Shown one piece after another: positions 29,462 through 37,954 of a DNA stretch of 64,000 bases (position 1 is the first letter of the stretch; the number at the start of each line of letters is the position of its first letter). The translations under genes and the position numbers were made by a program. Source of the stretch: Bradyrhizobium sp. LHD-71 (lineage in GTDB: Bacteria; Pseudomonadota; Alphaproteobacteria; Rhizobiales; Xanthobacteraceae). The stretch lies in assembly GCF_031157255.1 (NCBI RefSeq), contig NZ_JAVIFX010000003.1, positions 346,363 through 410,362 on the forward strand, written 5' to 3'. The notes below the pieces were generated by a model. It did no database searches and was not told where the DNA came from. It saw only the letters and a list, made by a program, of their open reading frames with translations.

Positions 29462-30439
29462 ATGTATACGCGACGTGCTCTAACCGGTGCCTTACTTGCC
29501 TGTGCGGCACTTCCCCGTTTCGCATCGGCGCAGTCGGCCTGGCCAGCATCGCGGTCGATCGAGGTCATCGTGCCGTATCCACCCGCGGGCGGCATCGACA
29601 TCATGGCTCGTCTGTTGACGAAACACCTGCCGAGCCAGCTGACCGGCGCGAACTTCATCGTAACCAACCGCGCCGGCGCAGGGGGGCAGATCGGCAACGA
29701 AGCGATCTTCGCCGCCCGTCCTGACGGCTTCACGCTGGGGGCTGTCGCAACCCAGGGCTTCATCACCAAGGCGCTGGATAAGCCCGTCCGCTACAAGACC
29801 GCCGAGTACACCTTCCTCGCGAATGTGGTGGACGATCCTGGCGCGTTCTGGGTCAGGCAGGATTCTCCGCTTCGTACCCTGAGCGATCTGCGTACCGCCA
29901 TGTCGAAGGGGCACGAGACCGTGTCGGTCGGCACCGCCGCCGGCACCTCCTCGGATGATCATCTGCTGCTGCTGGCCTTCGAGGCCGCTGCCGGGGCGAA
30001 GGCGCTGCACGTGCCCTACAACGGGACCGCCGTCGCAGTCCGTGATCTGATGGGCGGGCAAGTCGACGTTGCCTCCTACAATGTCAGTGAGGGACTGGCT
30101 CTGGCACGGGAGGGCCGCACGCGTTGCCTCGGTCAGGCGGGCTCGGCACGCTGGTCTCCGCTGGCCGACGTTCCGACCTTCCGCGAGGAGGGCCTGGATG
30201 TGCTCGGCGGATCCGCGCGTGGCTTCGTCGGCCCGCCCGGCCTGCCGGCTGAAATCACCGACCGGCTCCTGACAGCATTCCATGCGACTCTCGCCGATCC
30301 CACGTTCCTGGCCGATGCGGAGCGGGCGAACCTGCCGCTGCGGCCGCTTGTGGGCGATGCCTATCGAGCCGCGGTTCTGGCGGAAGAGGTCGCCGTGAAG
30401 CGGCTCTATGAACGTGCGCCCTGGTCCACCCAGCCCTGA
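29462..30439 (+). CDS. Bug/TctC-family periplasmic solute-binding protein
   Basis: This is a 325-residue Bug protein with a signal peptide (YTRRALTGALLACAALPRFASAQ). The mature start SIEVIVPYPPAGGIDIMARLL is the Bug family's carboxylate-binding first strand and loop. Such proteins capture organic acids or amides for TctAB-type or other transporters. No membrane partner is encoded nearby. A strong RBS (gggaggaa) precedes ATG 29462. The 2-hydroxyacid dehydrogenase starts 31 bp after it, so the ligand may be a hydroxy or keto acid used by that enzyme. Confidence 0.9.
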   Translation: MYTRRALTGALLACAALPRFASAQSAWPASRSIEVIVPYPPAGGIDIMARLLTKHLPSQLTGANFIVTNRAGAGGQIGNEAIFAARPDGFTLGAVATQGFITKALDKPVRYKTAEYTFLANVVDDPGAFWVRQDSPLRTLSDLRTAMSKGHETVSVGTAAGTSSDDHLLLLAFEAAAGAKALHVPYNGTAVAVRDLMGGQVDVASYNVSEGLALAREGRTRCLGQAGSARWSPLADVPTFREEGLDVLGGSARGFVGPPGLPAEITDRLLTAFHATLADPTFLADAERANLPLRPLVGDAYRAAVLAEEVAVKRLYERAPWSTQP

Positions 30440-30470
30440 TCCGAAAACCTTTCAAGCAGATCGCCAGTCC

Positions 30471-31487
30471 ATGCCCCACGTGGTCATCGCCGACCCGATT
30501 CACCCTGATGGCGTCCAGCGCCTGATCGATGCCTCAGGGCTGACCTTGAACTACGCCGGGCAAGCCGGATGCCCCGCGCTTGCGGAGCAACTCCGGACAG
30601 CGGAGGCGGTCATCGTGCGCGGCACGAGGGTGGACTCCGCCTTCCTGGCCATGGCGCCGCGGTTGCGCATGGTCTGCCGCCACGGCGTCGGCTACGACTT
30701 GGTGGACGTCCCCGCGGCGACACGCGCAGGTGTCGCGGTGATGATCACGCCTGAAGCCAATGCGGCTTCGGTGGCTGAGCACGCGCTGATGCTGATGCTG
30801 GCGGTGTCGCGTCGCGTGCTGCCGGTCGCTGCGGGGGTGCGCGCTGGGCAATGGCGGGTGCAGGGCCAATCGCACACCTTCGAACTCGGTGGGCGCCGGG
30901 TGCTGGTGGTGGGATTCGGTCGGATCGGCACGCGCGTCGCACGGCTCTGTGCAACCTTCGGAATGCAGGTCCTGGTGCATGATCCATTCATTCCCGCCGG
31001 CACCATTCGCGGCGCAGGTTATGAGGTGGTGAAGGATCGAGATGCCGGCCTGGCCGTCGCCGACGTGGTCACGCTGCACCTGCCGGCCAGCGAGGCCACG
31101 CGCGGAATGGTCGAAGTCGGCTTCCTCGCCGCGATGAAGCCCGGCGCCGTGCTGATCAACACCGCCCGCGGCACGCTGGTGGACGAGGCGGCTCTGGAGG
31201 CCGCTTTGCGCTCAGGCCATCTCGGCGGGGCCGGGCTGGATGTGCTGCGCGTGGAGCCGATGCGTGAGCCGCCCGGCTTTCTGTCGTTGGAGAATGTCGT
31301 GGTCACGCCTCACGTCGCTGCCAGCACCGCCGAGGGACTACGACGGATGGCCTGGGACGCGGCCGGCAACGTTATCGACTTTCTGGAAGGGCGTCCGGAC
31401 CGGGATGCCGTCGTGAACCTCGAAGCCTTGGACGACAAAGCCTTGGACGACAAAGCCTTGGACGACAAAGCCTTGGACGACCGATAA
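30471..31487 (+). CDS. NAD-dependent D-2-hydroxyacid dehydrogenase with C-terminal ALDDK repeats
   Basis: The 338-residue protein carries the family's NAD-binding GFGRIGTRVARLC (about residues 145-157), the catalytic Arg and Glu regions NTARGTLVDEAAL and GLDVLRVEP, and His in TPHVAAST. It interconverts 2-keto and D-2-hydroxy acids. It shares an operon with the Bug protein at 29462. The C-terminus is unusual. The 15-bp unit gccttggacgacaaa is repeated four times (31425-31484), giving ALDDK ALDDK ALDDK ALDDR directly before the stop. Confidence 0.88.
   Translation: MPHVVIADPIHPDGVQRLIDASGLTLNYAGQAGCPALAEQLRTAEAVIVRGTRVDSAFLAMAPRLRMVCRHGVGYDLVDVPAATRAGVAVMITPEANAASVAEHALMLMLAVSRRVLPVAAGVRAGQWRVQGQSHTFELGGRRVLVVGFGRIGTRVARLCATFGMQVLVHDPFIPAGTIRGAGYEVVKDRDAGLAVADVVTLHLPASEATRGMVEVGFLAAMKPGAVLINTARGTLVDEAALEAALRSGHLGGAGLDVLRVEPMREPPGFLSLENVVVTPHVAASTAEGLRRMAWDAAGNVIDFLEGRPDRDAVVNLEALDDKALDDKALDDKALDDR
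31425..31484 (+). repeat. Four tandem 15-bp coding repeats
   Basis: Units at 31425, 31440, 31455 and 31470 are identical apart from the last three bases of unit four. The unit is a multiple of three, so it adds five residues (ALDDK) per copy without changing frame. Such a tract can vary in copy number by slippage. Confidence 0.95.
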
Positions 31488-31531
31488 GCCGTCGCACGCC
31501 GTAGCCTGGTCGGCGTTCGTCAGAGGTTACG

Positions 31532-32731
31532 TCAAGAAACGCGGGCCGGCTTGCGCTTGCGCATCAGCTCGGCAAAGCGCTTGAAGAGATAGTGGGAATC
31601 GCGCGGCCCGGGCGAGGCTTCGGGGTGATACTGCACCGAGAATACCGGCTTGTCGGACAGCGCGATGCCGCAGTTGGAGTCGTCGAACAGCGAAACATGG
31701 GTCTGCTCGACATTCTTCGGCAGCGTGGTCTTGTCGACGGCGAAGCCGTGATTCATTGAGGTGATTTCGACCTTGCCGGTGGTCATGTCCTTCACCGGAT
31801 GGTTCGCGCCGTGGTGACCCTGATGCATCTTCACGGTCTTGCCGCCGAGCGCGAGGCCGAGCATCTGGTGGCCAAGGCAGATGCCGAAGGTCGGCACGCC
31901 CTTCTCGACAATCTCCTTGATCACCGGCACCGCATACTTGCCGGTCTCGGCCGGATCGCCCGGGCCGTTCGACAAGAACACGCCGTCCGGTTTCATCGCC
32001 AGAATATCTTCAGCCGTCGTCGTTGCCGGCACGACCGTCACCTTGCAGCCTTCGCCCGCGAGCAGTCGCAGGATGTTGCGCTTGATGCCGTAATCGATGG
32101 CAACGACGTTGAACTCGTGCTGGTCCTGCCTGCCAAAGCCCTCGCCCCAGACCCACGGCGTTTCGTCCCAGACGAAGCGCTGTGCGCTCGTCACCATCGG
32201 CACAAGGTCCATGCCTTCCAGGCCAGGCCAGTCCGCCGCTTCCTTCTTCAGCGCGTCCAGGTCGAATTTGGCTGTCGCAGCGTGGGCAATCACCGCGTTC
32301 GGCATGCCCTTGGTGCGGATCAGCGCGGTCAGCGCGCGCGTGTCGATGCCGGCCAGGCCGATGATGCCGCGCGCCTTCAGCCACTGGTCGAGGTGGCGCG
32401 TCGCGCGGTAGTTTGAGGGATCGGTGATGTCGGCGCGCAGGATCACACCGCAGGCGCCCGGCCGTGCCGCCATGTTCAGCGCCTCGATGTCTTCCTCGTT
32501 GGTGCCGACGTTACCGACATGCGGAAAGGTGAAGGTGATGATCTGTCCGGCGTAAGACGGGTCGGTGAGGATCTCCTCATAGCCGGTCATCGCCGTGTTG
32601 AAGCAGACTTCGCCGACGGCCTTGCCTTCGGCGCCGAGGCCGAAGCCCTCCAGCACAGTGCCATCCGCGAGCACGAGGAGCGCGGTCGGTTTCGGTTCCG
32701 GCCAGGCGGCTGCAGCGTCCATTTGGGTCAT
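31532..32731 (-). CDS. carA: Carbamoyl-phosphate synthase small subunit
   Basis: The 399-residue protein is the glutamine amidotransferase subunit that feeds ammonia to CarB. The class I GATase domain has the nucleophile Cys in FGICLGHQMLGLALGG (about residues 284-299), with His and Glu in VQYHPEASPGP near the C-terminus. The N-terminal small-subunit domain begins ALLVLADGTVLEGFG. The gene is minus strand and divergent from the YqeY-like gene. carB is 9 kb away, so the subunits are expressed from separate units. Confidence 0.97.
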   Translation of the reverse strand: MTQMDAAAAWPEPKPTALLVLADGTVLEGFGLGAEGKAVGEVCFNTAMTGYEEILTDPSYAGQIITFTFPHVGNVGTNEEDIEALNMAARPGACGVILRADITDPSNYRATRHLDQWLKARGIIGLAGIDTRALTALIRTKGMPNAVIAHAATAKFDLDALKKEAADWPGLEGMDLVPMVTSAQRFVWDETPWVWGEGFGRQDQHEFNVVAIDYGIKRNILRLLAGEGCKVTVVPATTTAEDILAMKPDGVFLSNGPGDPAETGKYAVPVIKEIVEKGVPTFGICLGHQMLGLALGGKTVKMHQGHHGANHPVKDMTTGKVEITSMNHGFAVDKTTLPKNVEQTHVSLFDDSNCGIALSDKPVFSVQYHPEASPGPRDSHYLFKRFAELMRKRKPARVS

Positions 32732-32900
32732 GAGCGCACGAAATAGTCTTGGTCCGTTGGACAGTCAACGCCTATGACGGACTGTCAACGGCAAGCAGGC
32801 TGGCGTGCCGGATTGGACGGGGACACCGGGCCGGCGGGCCTGAACCGTTGTGAATCGGTCCTGAAGGTCCTAAATCATCGCGCAACGTAAGGAGACTGCC

Positions 32901-33356
32901 ATGCTGCGCGACGCGATCAATACCGCCGTCAAGGAGGCCATGAAGGCCAAGGAGGAGCGCAAGCTCTCCACGCTGCGCATGATGAACTCGACCATCAAGA
33001 ATGCCGATATCGAGGCGCGCGGCCAGGGCAAGCCGCAGCTGCCCGACGAGGAACTGCTCAGCCTGTTCCAGAAAATGATCAAGCAGCGCCAGGAGTCGGT
33101 CGAGCTTTACGACAAAGGCGGCCGCGCCGAGCTTGCCGCGCAGGAGCGCGAGGAGATCGCGGTGATCTCTACCTACTTGCCGAAGCAGCTTTCCGAGGAC
33201 GACGTGAAGGCCGCGATCGCCGCCGCCATCAAGGAGACGGGCGCAGCCAGCATGAAGGACATGGGCAAGGTGGTCGCCTCGCTCAAGGCGAAGTACGCCG
33301 GGCAGATGGACTTCGGCAAGGCCTCCGGCCTGGTGAAGGCCGCGCTCTCCGGCTGA
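32901..33356 (+). CDS. GatB/YqeY domain-containing protein
   Basis: This 151-residue protein is the stand-alone YqeY form of the tRNA-binding tail domain of GatB. The start MLRDAINTAVKEAMKAKEERKLSTLRMM and the TGAASMKDMGKVVASLKAKYAGQMDFGKASGLVKAAL tail (residues 113-149) are typical. Family members may assist tRNA amidation or tRNA handling, but the role is not settled. aaggag lies 6 bp before ATG 32901. It is commonly found near carA and dnaG in this group, as it is here. Confidence 0.92.
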   Translation: MLRDAINTAVKEAMKAKEERKLSTLRMMNSTIKNADIEARGQGKPQLPDEELLSLFQKMIKQRQESVELYDKGGRAELAAQEREEIAVISTYLPKQLSEDDVKAAIAAAIKETGAASMKDMGKVVASLKAKYAGQMDFGKASGLVKAALSG

Positions 33357-33420
33357 GGCCGGCCGAGGTCCCCCTCGTAGAGGGTTTCTTCAGGCGATGG
33401 CGGGCGCTACTCTGCCCGCC

Positions 33421-35031
33421 ATGCTCACCGAAACCTCTGACTACGAGAAGCTCCGCCGCGACTTCCGCTGGAACGTACCGGAGCATGTCAATATCGGCAC
33501 TGCAACCGTCGACAAGCATGCGGACGGCTCAGGCAGGCTCGCGCTGATCGACGTCGGCGCGGATGGCCGTACGGTCCATTATTCGTTCGACGACATGCTG
33601 AGAGCTTCGAACCGCTTCGCCAATGTGCTGCAGGCGGACGGGTTGACGCGCGGCGACCGCGTCGCCGTGTTCCTGTCCCAGTCGGTCGAGCTGCCGGTGG
33701 CGCATCTCGCCGCGTTCCGCTCCGCCCTGATCTCTGTGCCGCTGTTCACCTTGTTCGGTGAGGACGCGCTCGAGTTTCGTCTGGCGAACTCGGAAGCGAA
33801 GGCCATCGTCACCGACGAGAGCGGGCTCGAAAAGCTCGCGCGCATCAGCGACCGGCTGCCGGCTTTGAAGCGCATCTATGTGGTCGGCGAGCATGCGCCC
33901 GCGGGCACCATCTCGTTTCGCAAGGCGATGGATGGCGCGTCCGATGCCTTCACGCCGGCCATCACCCGCGCCGATGATCCGGCGATCATCATCTACACCT
34001 CGGGCACCACCGGAAATCCAAAAGGCGCGCTGCACGCGCATCGCGTGCTGCTCGGCCATCTGCCGAACATCCAGATGTGCCACGACTTCTTTCCGAAACC
34101 GAACGACGTCTACTGGACGCCGGCCGACTGGGCCTGGATCGGCGGCCTGTTCAATGCGCTGTTTCCGGCCTGGTACTTCGGCGTGCCGATCGTCGCCAGC
34201 CGGGCGCGAAAGTTCGAGCCGCAGGCGGCCATCAAGCTGATGGCGGATCACAAGATCCGCAACGTGTTCTTCCCGCCGACCGCGCTGAAGCTGATGCGTC
34301 AGGCAGGCGTGAGGGCCGACGGCGTCAACCTGCGCAGCATCATTTCCGGCGGCGAGTCGCTCGGCGCGGAATTGCTCGACTGGGTCCGCTTAACGTTCGG
34401 CATCGACGTGCACGAAATTTTCGGCCAGACCGAGTGCAACCTTTGCGTCGGCAATAACGCAAAGCTGTTTCCGATCCGGCCCGGCTCCATGGGCCGCGCC
34501 GTTCCGGGCTTTGATGTGCGCGTGCTCGACGAGGCCGGCGAAGAGGTGCCGAACGGCACGACCGGTGGCATTGGCATTCATCGCGGAACAGCCTCGACCA
34601 TGCTCGAATACTGGAAGAACCCCGAGGCGACGGCGAACAAGTTCACCAAGGACTTCCTGATGACCGGCGACCTCGGTCGCAGAGATGACGACGGCTACTT
34701 CTGGTACATCAGCCGCGAGGACGACGTGATCACCTCGGCCGGTTACCGCATCGGTCCTGCGGAGATCGAGAACACGCTGATCAAGCATGCCGCAGTGGCG
34801 ATCGCTGCTGTCGTCGGCATTCCCGATCCGATCCGCACCGAAGCGATCAAGGCCTGGATCGTGCTGCGCCCGGGCTTCCCGCCGAGCAACGAGCTCGCGC
34901 AGGAAATCCAGGAGTTCGTCAAGGTGCGGCTCTCGGCGCACGAATATCCGCGCCACGTCGCCTTCACCGACTCGCTGCCGATGACCGCAACCAGCAAGGT
35001 GATCCGGCGCGAATTGCGGGCGAGGGGATAA
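33421..35031 (+). CDS. AMP-dependent acyl-CoA synthetase
   Basis: This 536-residue adenylating enzyme has the P-loop-like IIYTSGTTGNPKGALHAH (about residues 190-207), the ANL core GQTECN and MTGDLGRRDDDGYFWYISREDDVI (about 413-436), and the C-terminal lysine in TATSKVIRRELR. It activates a carboxylic acid to acyl-AMP and then acyl-CoA. The family resembles acetyl/propionyl- and medium-chain acyl-CoA synthetases, but substrate is not certain. I start at ATG 33421 (MLTETSDYEKLRRDFRW, as in homologs); ATG 33397 is an alternative. Confidence 0.88.
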   Translation: MLTETSDYEKLRRDFRWNVPEHVNIGTATVDKHADGSGRLALIDVGADGRTVHYSFDDMLRASNRFANVLQADGLTRGDRVAVFLSQSVELPVAHLAAFRSALISVPLFTLFGEDALEFRLANSEAKAIVTDESGLEKLARISDRLPALKRIYVVGEHAPAGTISFRKAMDGASDAFTPAITRADDPAIIIYTSGTTGNPKGALHAHRVLLGHLPNIQMCHDFFPKPNDVYWTPADWAWIGGLFNALFPAWYFGVPIVASRARKFEPQAAIKLMADHKIRNVFFPPTALKLMRQAGVRADGVNLRSIISGGESLGAELLDWVRLTFGIDVHEIFGQTECNLCVGNNAKLFPIRPGSMGRAVPGFDVRVLDEAGEEVPNGTTGGIGIHRGTASTMLEYWKNPEATANKFTKDFLMTGDLGRRDDDGYFWYISREDDVITSAGYRIGPAEIENTLIKHAAVAIAAVVGIPDPIRTEAIKAWIVLRPGFPPSNELAQEIQEFVKVRLSAHEYPRHVAFTDSLPMTATSKVIRRELRARG

Positions 35032-35034
35032 AGG

Positions 35035-35553
35035 TCACTCCCCCGGCAGCTTGATGCCGAGCTTCTTCAGCGCTTCGAGCATCTCACGCGGCGGCTGCAT
35101 CGCAATGCTCGGCGCCTTTCCCGTCTCCAGCAGACTCTTCAGGCTGGACAGGATCGCCGGCCAGCCCTGCCGGCCGCCCGAGAGAATTTCGTCGCTGATC
35201 GGCCGGTCGTGCAGCTGCGACATCGTCAGCCGCACCGTGTCGCCTGCGACCTCGAGGTCGTAGCGCACGAGTTCGACGCCGAGCGCCTCGACCAGGCCCG
35301 GCCAGTTGACGTTGAAGGTGACGGTCAGCTTTCGCGGCCGTTCGCACTCGACGACTTCGCCCGAGATGTGCACCGAGCCGTCCGGCGCACGCAGCACGAA
35401 GGCGCCGCCGATCCGTTCGTCCACCTCGACAGCGAGGCCGTGGAAGTATTGTCGGCTGAACTCCGCAGAGGTCAGCGCCTCCCAGACCTTTTCAGGCGTG
35501 GACGCGATGTAGATCGAGTAGACGATGCCGGGTTTGTACTTGCTGATGTCCAT
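35035..35553 (-). CDS. SRPBCC/AHSA1-family protein
   Basis: The 172-residue protein has the START/Bet v1-like fold marker VYSIYIASTPEKVWEALTSAEFSRQYFHGLAVEVDERIGGAFVLRAPDG (residues 11-59). Such hydrophobic-pocket proteins lie downstream of ArsR regulators in many actinobacteria and rhizobia, with unknown ligands. It is the third gene of a minus-strand unit with ArsR (36054) and another SRPBCC protein (35594), starting 41 bp after the latter. ATG 35553 is preferred; an upstream in-frame extension is Arg/Ser-rich and implausible. Confidence 0.85.
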   Translation of the reverse strand: MDISKYKPGIVYSIYIASTPEKVWEALTSAEFSRQYFHGLAVEVDERIGGAFVLRAPDGSVHISGEVVECERPRKLTVTFNVNWPGLVEALGVELVRYDLEVAGDTVRLTMSQLHDRPISDEILSGGRQGWPAILSSLKSLLETGKAPSIAMQPPREMLEALKKLGIKLPGE

Positions 35554-35593
35554 TTCGAAGTCCCGTGATGATTTGAAGTTGGCAACTTGCGCG

Positions 35594-36061
35594 TCAGCGC
35601 ACCGCGGCGATTTCCATGGCCTCGAACGGGATGACGAGCGGTTCATTCCGCTCCAGCAAGCTCTTCAGGCTCGCAAGGATGGCCGGCCATCCCTTCGAAA
35701 TGCCATCGATCACGACGCTGTCGGGGGCGAAGTCGTCATGCGTCAGGGTCAGCTTCACGAGCTTCCCGTAAGCCTCCAGCACGAACGTCACGCGCGACGG
35801 TCTTTCCTTCCGGGCTTTCTCGTTGAGCTCGTGGTGGAACGTATAGGACAACCGCTTCGGTGGATCGCATTCGAGCACGGTGCCCGTATCGGTGACTTGG
35901 CCGTCCATCACCAGGGCGAGGGGCGATCCGACGGACCAGTCGCTCCTGAGCTCCGTATTGAACCAGTAGCGTTTGGTGAATTCGCTTCCGGTCAGCGCCT
36001 GCCAGAGCTTCTCTCGCGTGGTCTCGATGTAGGTGACATAGACGAATTCCGGCCTACTCAT
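35594..36061 (-). CDS. SRPBCC/AHSA1-family protein
   Basis: The protein has 155 residues. FVYVTYIETTREKLWQALTGSEFTKRYW (about residues 6-33) marks the AHSA1-like SRPBCC fold. It resembles the protein at 35035 and is probably its paralog. The start codon overlaps the ArsR stop (ATGATGAG arrangement), so translation is coupled. The ArsR-SRPBCC pair is a common toxin- or stress-response layout, but ligand and function are unknown. Confidence 0.85.
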   Translation of the reverse strand: MSRPEFVYVTYIETTREKLWQALTGSEFTKRYWFNTELRSDWSVGSPLALVMDGQVTDTGTVLECDPPKRLSYTFHHELNEKARKERPSRVTFVLEAYGKLVKLTLTHDDFAPDSVVIDGISKGWPAILASLKSLLERNEPLVIPFEAMEIAAVR

Positions 36062-36368
36062 CACGCTTCTCCAGTTGCCGTTTCAATTCGCTCAGCGCAT
36101 CGAGCCGTGTGCGCTCGAATTTCCTGATCCAGCGATCGCCGATCTGATGAATCGGCACCGGATTGAGATAGTGCAGCTTCTCCCGCCCGTGCTTGAGCGT
36201 GACGACGAGGTTGGCGTCCTCCAGGAGCTTCAAGTGCTTGGTGACCGCCTGCCGCGTCATCGCAAGCCCTTCACAAAGCTCGTTCAGCGTCTGCCCGTTC
36301 CGCGCGTGCAGCCGGTCAAGCAACTGCCTCCGGGAAGCATCCGCGAGCGCCCTGAAGACATCGTCCAT
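36054..36368 (-). CDS. ArsR-family transcriptional regulator
   Basis: This 104-residue winged helix-turn-helix protein begins MDDVFRALADASRRQLLDRLHAR, the SRPBCC-associated ArsR form, with recognition helix TRQAVTKHLKLLE (about residues 38-50). It has no metal-binding CxC, so it probably does not sense arsenite. It heads the operon with two SRPBCC genes and faces a LysE-type exporter. Two perfect palindromes in the shared promoter (36382 and 36405) are its likely operators. Confidence 0.9.
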   Translation of the reverse strand: MDDVFRALADASRRQLLDRLHARNGQTLNELCEGLAMTRQAVTKHLKLLEDANLVVTLKHGREKLHYLNPVPIHQIGDRWIRKFERTRLDALSELKRQLEKRDE

Positions 36369-36381
36369 GGATGGATAATAG

Positions 36382-36397
36382 GCAACCAAATGGTTGC
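36382..36397. promoter_or_regulatory. ArsR operator candidate
   Basis: GCAACCAAATGGTTGC is an inverted repeat with 7-bp arms (GCAACCA and TGGTTGC) and a 2-bp centre. It lies 13 bp upstream of the ArsR start and matches the CAACCA-type dyads often seen before SRPBCC-linked ArsR genes. Confidence 0.7.
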
Positions 36398-36404
36398 ATG
36401 TCAA

Positions 36405-36422
36405 GTGGCCAATATTGGCCAC
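36405..36422. promoter_or_regulatory. Second, distinct 18-bp palindrome in the ArsR/LysE promoter region
   Basis: GTGGCCAATATTGGCCAC is a perfect 18-bp palindrome with no spacer. It differs in sequence from the adjacent dyad at 36382, lies 7 bp beyond it and is 51 bp before the LysE start. It may be a second operator or the site of another regulator. Confidence 0.6.
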
Positions 36423-36473
36423 GAGTGTCGTGCAGGCTGTAAACTCGCCCGGCATCACGGAAGGAAATCAAAC

Positions 36474-37088
36474 ATGTCCCTCGAACTCTATCTCGCCTAT
36501 GTCGTTGCCTGCATCGTGCTGGCGATGGTGCCCGGGCCGAACGTCACGGTGCTGATCGCCAACGGCTTGAAGCACGGCACGCGAGCGGCGCTGATCTGCC
36601 TTCTGGGCACCCAGGTCGGTCTCGCGATCGTCATCGCCATCGTCGGCGCCGGGCTGACGACGCTGATGGCCACCATGGGCTACTGGTTCGACTGGGTGCG
36701 GCTCGCAGGTGCTGCCTACCTGATCTGGATCGGCATCGGCATGCTGCGCGCCAAAGGCGGGCTGTCGCTCGATAGCGCCTCGGCGCCGCCGCGCGGCGGT
36801 TTCTTCCTGCAAGGTTTCCTTGTGCTGTTGAGCAATCCGAAAGTGCTGGTGTTCTTCGGCGCGTTCATTCCGCAGTTCGTCGACATGAAGGGCGACCACT
36901 TCGCGCAGGTGGCGCTGCTCGGCGTCACGTTCATGGCCGTCGCCGCCATCACCGATGCGGTCTATGCGGTGCTGGCCGGACGCGCGCGAGCATTCCTGTC
37001 GGCGCATCGGGCGCGCCTGCTGTCGCGCCTTTCCGGCGTGTTCATGATCGGCGGCGGCGTCTGGCTGGCCTTTACGCGGGCGAGATAG
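36474..37088 (+). CDS. LysE/RhtB-family exporter
   Basis: The 204-residue inner-membrane protein has six hydrophobic segments and begins LYLAYVVACIVLAMVPGPNVTVLIANGLKHG, with the family's GPN motif near residue 22. LysE/RhtB proteins export amino acids or related amines. An aaggaaa RBS precedes ATG 36474. It is divergent from the ArsR-SRPBCC unit, and one regulator may control both directions. The substrate is unknown. Confidence 0.88.
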   Translation: MSLELYLAYVVACIVLAMVPGPNVTVLIANGLKHGTRAALICLLGTQVGLAIVIAIVGAGLTTLMATMGYWFDWVRLAGAAYLIWIGIGMLRAKGGLSLDSASAPPRGGFFLQGFLVLLSNPKVLVFFGAFIPQFVDMKGDHFAQVALLGVTFMAVAAITDAVYAVLAGRARAFLSAHRARLLSRLSGVFMIGGGVWLAFTRAR

Positions 37089-37090
37089 GC

Positions 37091-37861
37091 TTATCCCGTG
37101 ATCACGCCGAGCTGCCGCTCCGCTTGGTGAAAGATGCGTGTCAGCCGTTCCGCCCACGCGCGCTGGCCTGCTTCGTCGCCGATCAGATCCTGGCGGATCT
37201 CGATGCCGGTGTGGACGAGCCCGCGCGGCTCTGCATGCACCGGGATCGCATAATCCGTTGCGTCGCTCGCCGCATAGGGTTGATTGTCGCCGACGACCAG
37301 ATCGCCCTCGGCATGCAGCAGCGCCATCAGGATCTTCGCCAGCCGCGCGTCGCGATTGTAGAGCATGCCGATATGCCACGGCCGTTCGACGCCCGCATAG
37401 ACCGGCGTGAAGGAATGCATTGCGACGAAAACCGTGGTGCGGTTGTCGCGTGCGCGTTCGTCGAGGATGTCGGCGATGCGATCGTGATACGGCTGGAAGA
37501 TCTCCTTGCGCCGTGCCGCGGCGCTCTCATCGGAGATGTTTTCGTTGCCCGGAATCGGCGTCGCTTCGCTCAACACCGGGATCGACGACGACACGCCCGG
37601 CGGCCGGTTGCAGTCGATCACGAGGCGCGAATAGCGCTGCGCGATCATGTGCGCGTCGAGCGCTTTTGAAAGCAGCGCCGTCACACCGGCGATGCCGATA
37701 TCCCAGGCGATGTGCCGCTCCCATTCCGCTGGCGGCACACCCAGATCGCCGAGTGCGCGTGGGACCAGCCGTCCGTAGTGATCGCAGGTGAAAAGAAAGG
37801 GGGATGGGCCGGAAACGTTGTTTTCGAGGACGGGAAAAGGTTCGTCGGCAGCAAGCAGCAT
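37091..37861 (-). CDS. N-formylglutamate amidohydrolase family protein
   Basis: The 256-residue protein has the FGase signature: CDHYGRLVP (residues 26-34, metal-binding His), RLVIDCNRPPGVSSSIPVLSE near 80-100, and VAMHSFTPVYAG near 146-157. Members hydrolyse N-formylglutamate in histidine degradation, but stand-alone homologs in rhizobia may act on other N-formyl or N-acyl amino acids. It ends 2 bp after the convergent LysE stop. No hut genes are nearby, so the exact substrate is open. Confidence 0.88.
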   Translation of the reverse strand: MLLAADEPFPVLENNVSGPSPFLFTCDHYGRLVPRALGDLGVPPAEWERHIAWDIGIAGVTALLSKALDAHMIAQRYSRLVIDCNRPPGVSSSIPVLSEATPIPGNENISDESAAARRKEIFQPYHDRIADILDERARDNRTTVFVAMHSFTPVYAGVERPWHIGMLYNRDARLAKILMALLHAEGDLVVGDNQPYAASDATDYAIPVHAEPRGLVHTGIEIRQDLIGDEAGQRAWAERLTRIFHQAERQLGVITG

Positions 37862-37954
37862 TGACGTCGTTGTCTCCGTTCGATTGTGTGCGTCCTTGCG
37901 AGCCGCGAGAATGCAGTCTTAGCATCCGCAACGGCGAAGGAAAGAGGCTGCAAG

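Noticed and set aside
27270..29549. 759-codon minus-strand frame opposite the antiporter
   Set aside because: It is antisense to a clear CPA1 antiporter, and is very rich in Arg, His and Gln with no domain.
31501..32900. Imperfect repeats ccgttggacagtc/ggactgtcaacgg upstream of carA as an operator
   Set aside because: The arms do not align without gaps, and no known Car regulator site matches.
33398..33420. Hairpin ggcggg...gcccgcc just before the acyl-CoA synthetase
   Set aside because: It lacks a T-tract and has a long loop. It may occlude translation, but similar GC-rich stems are common by chance here.
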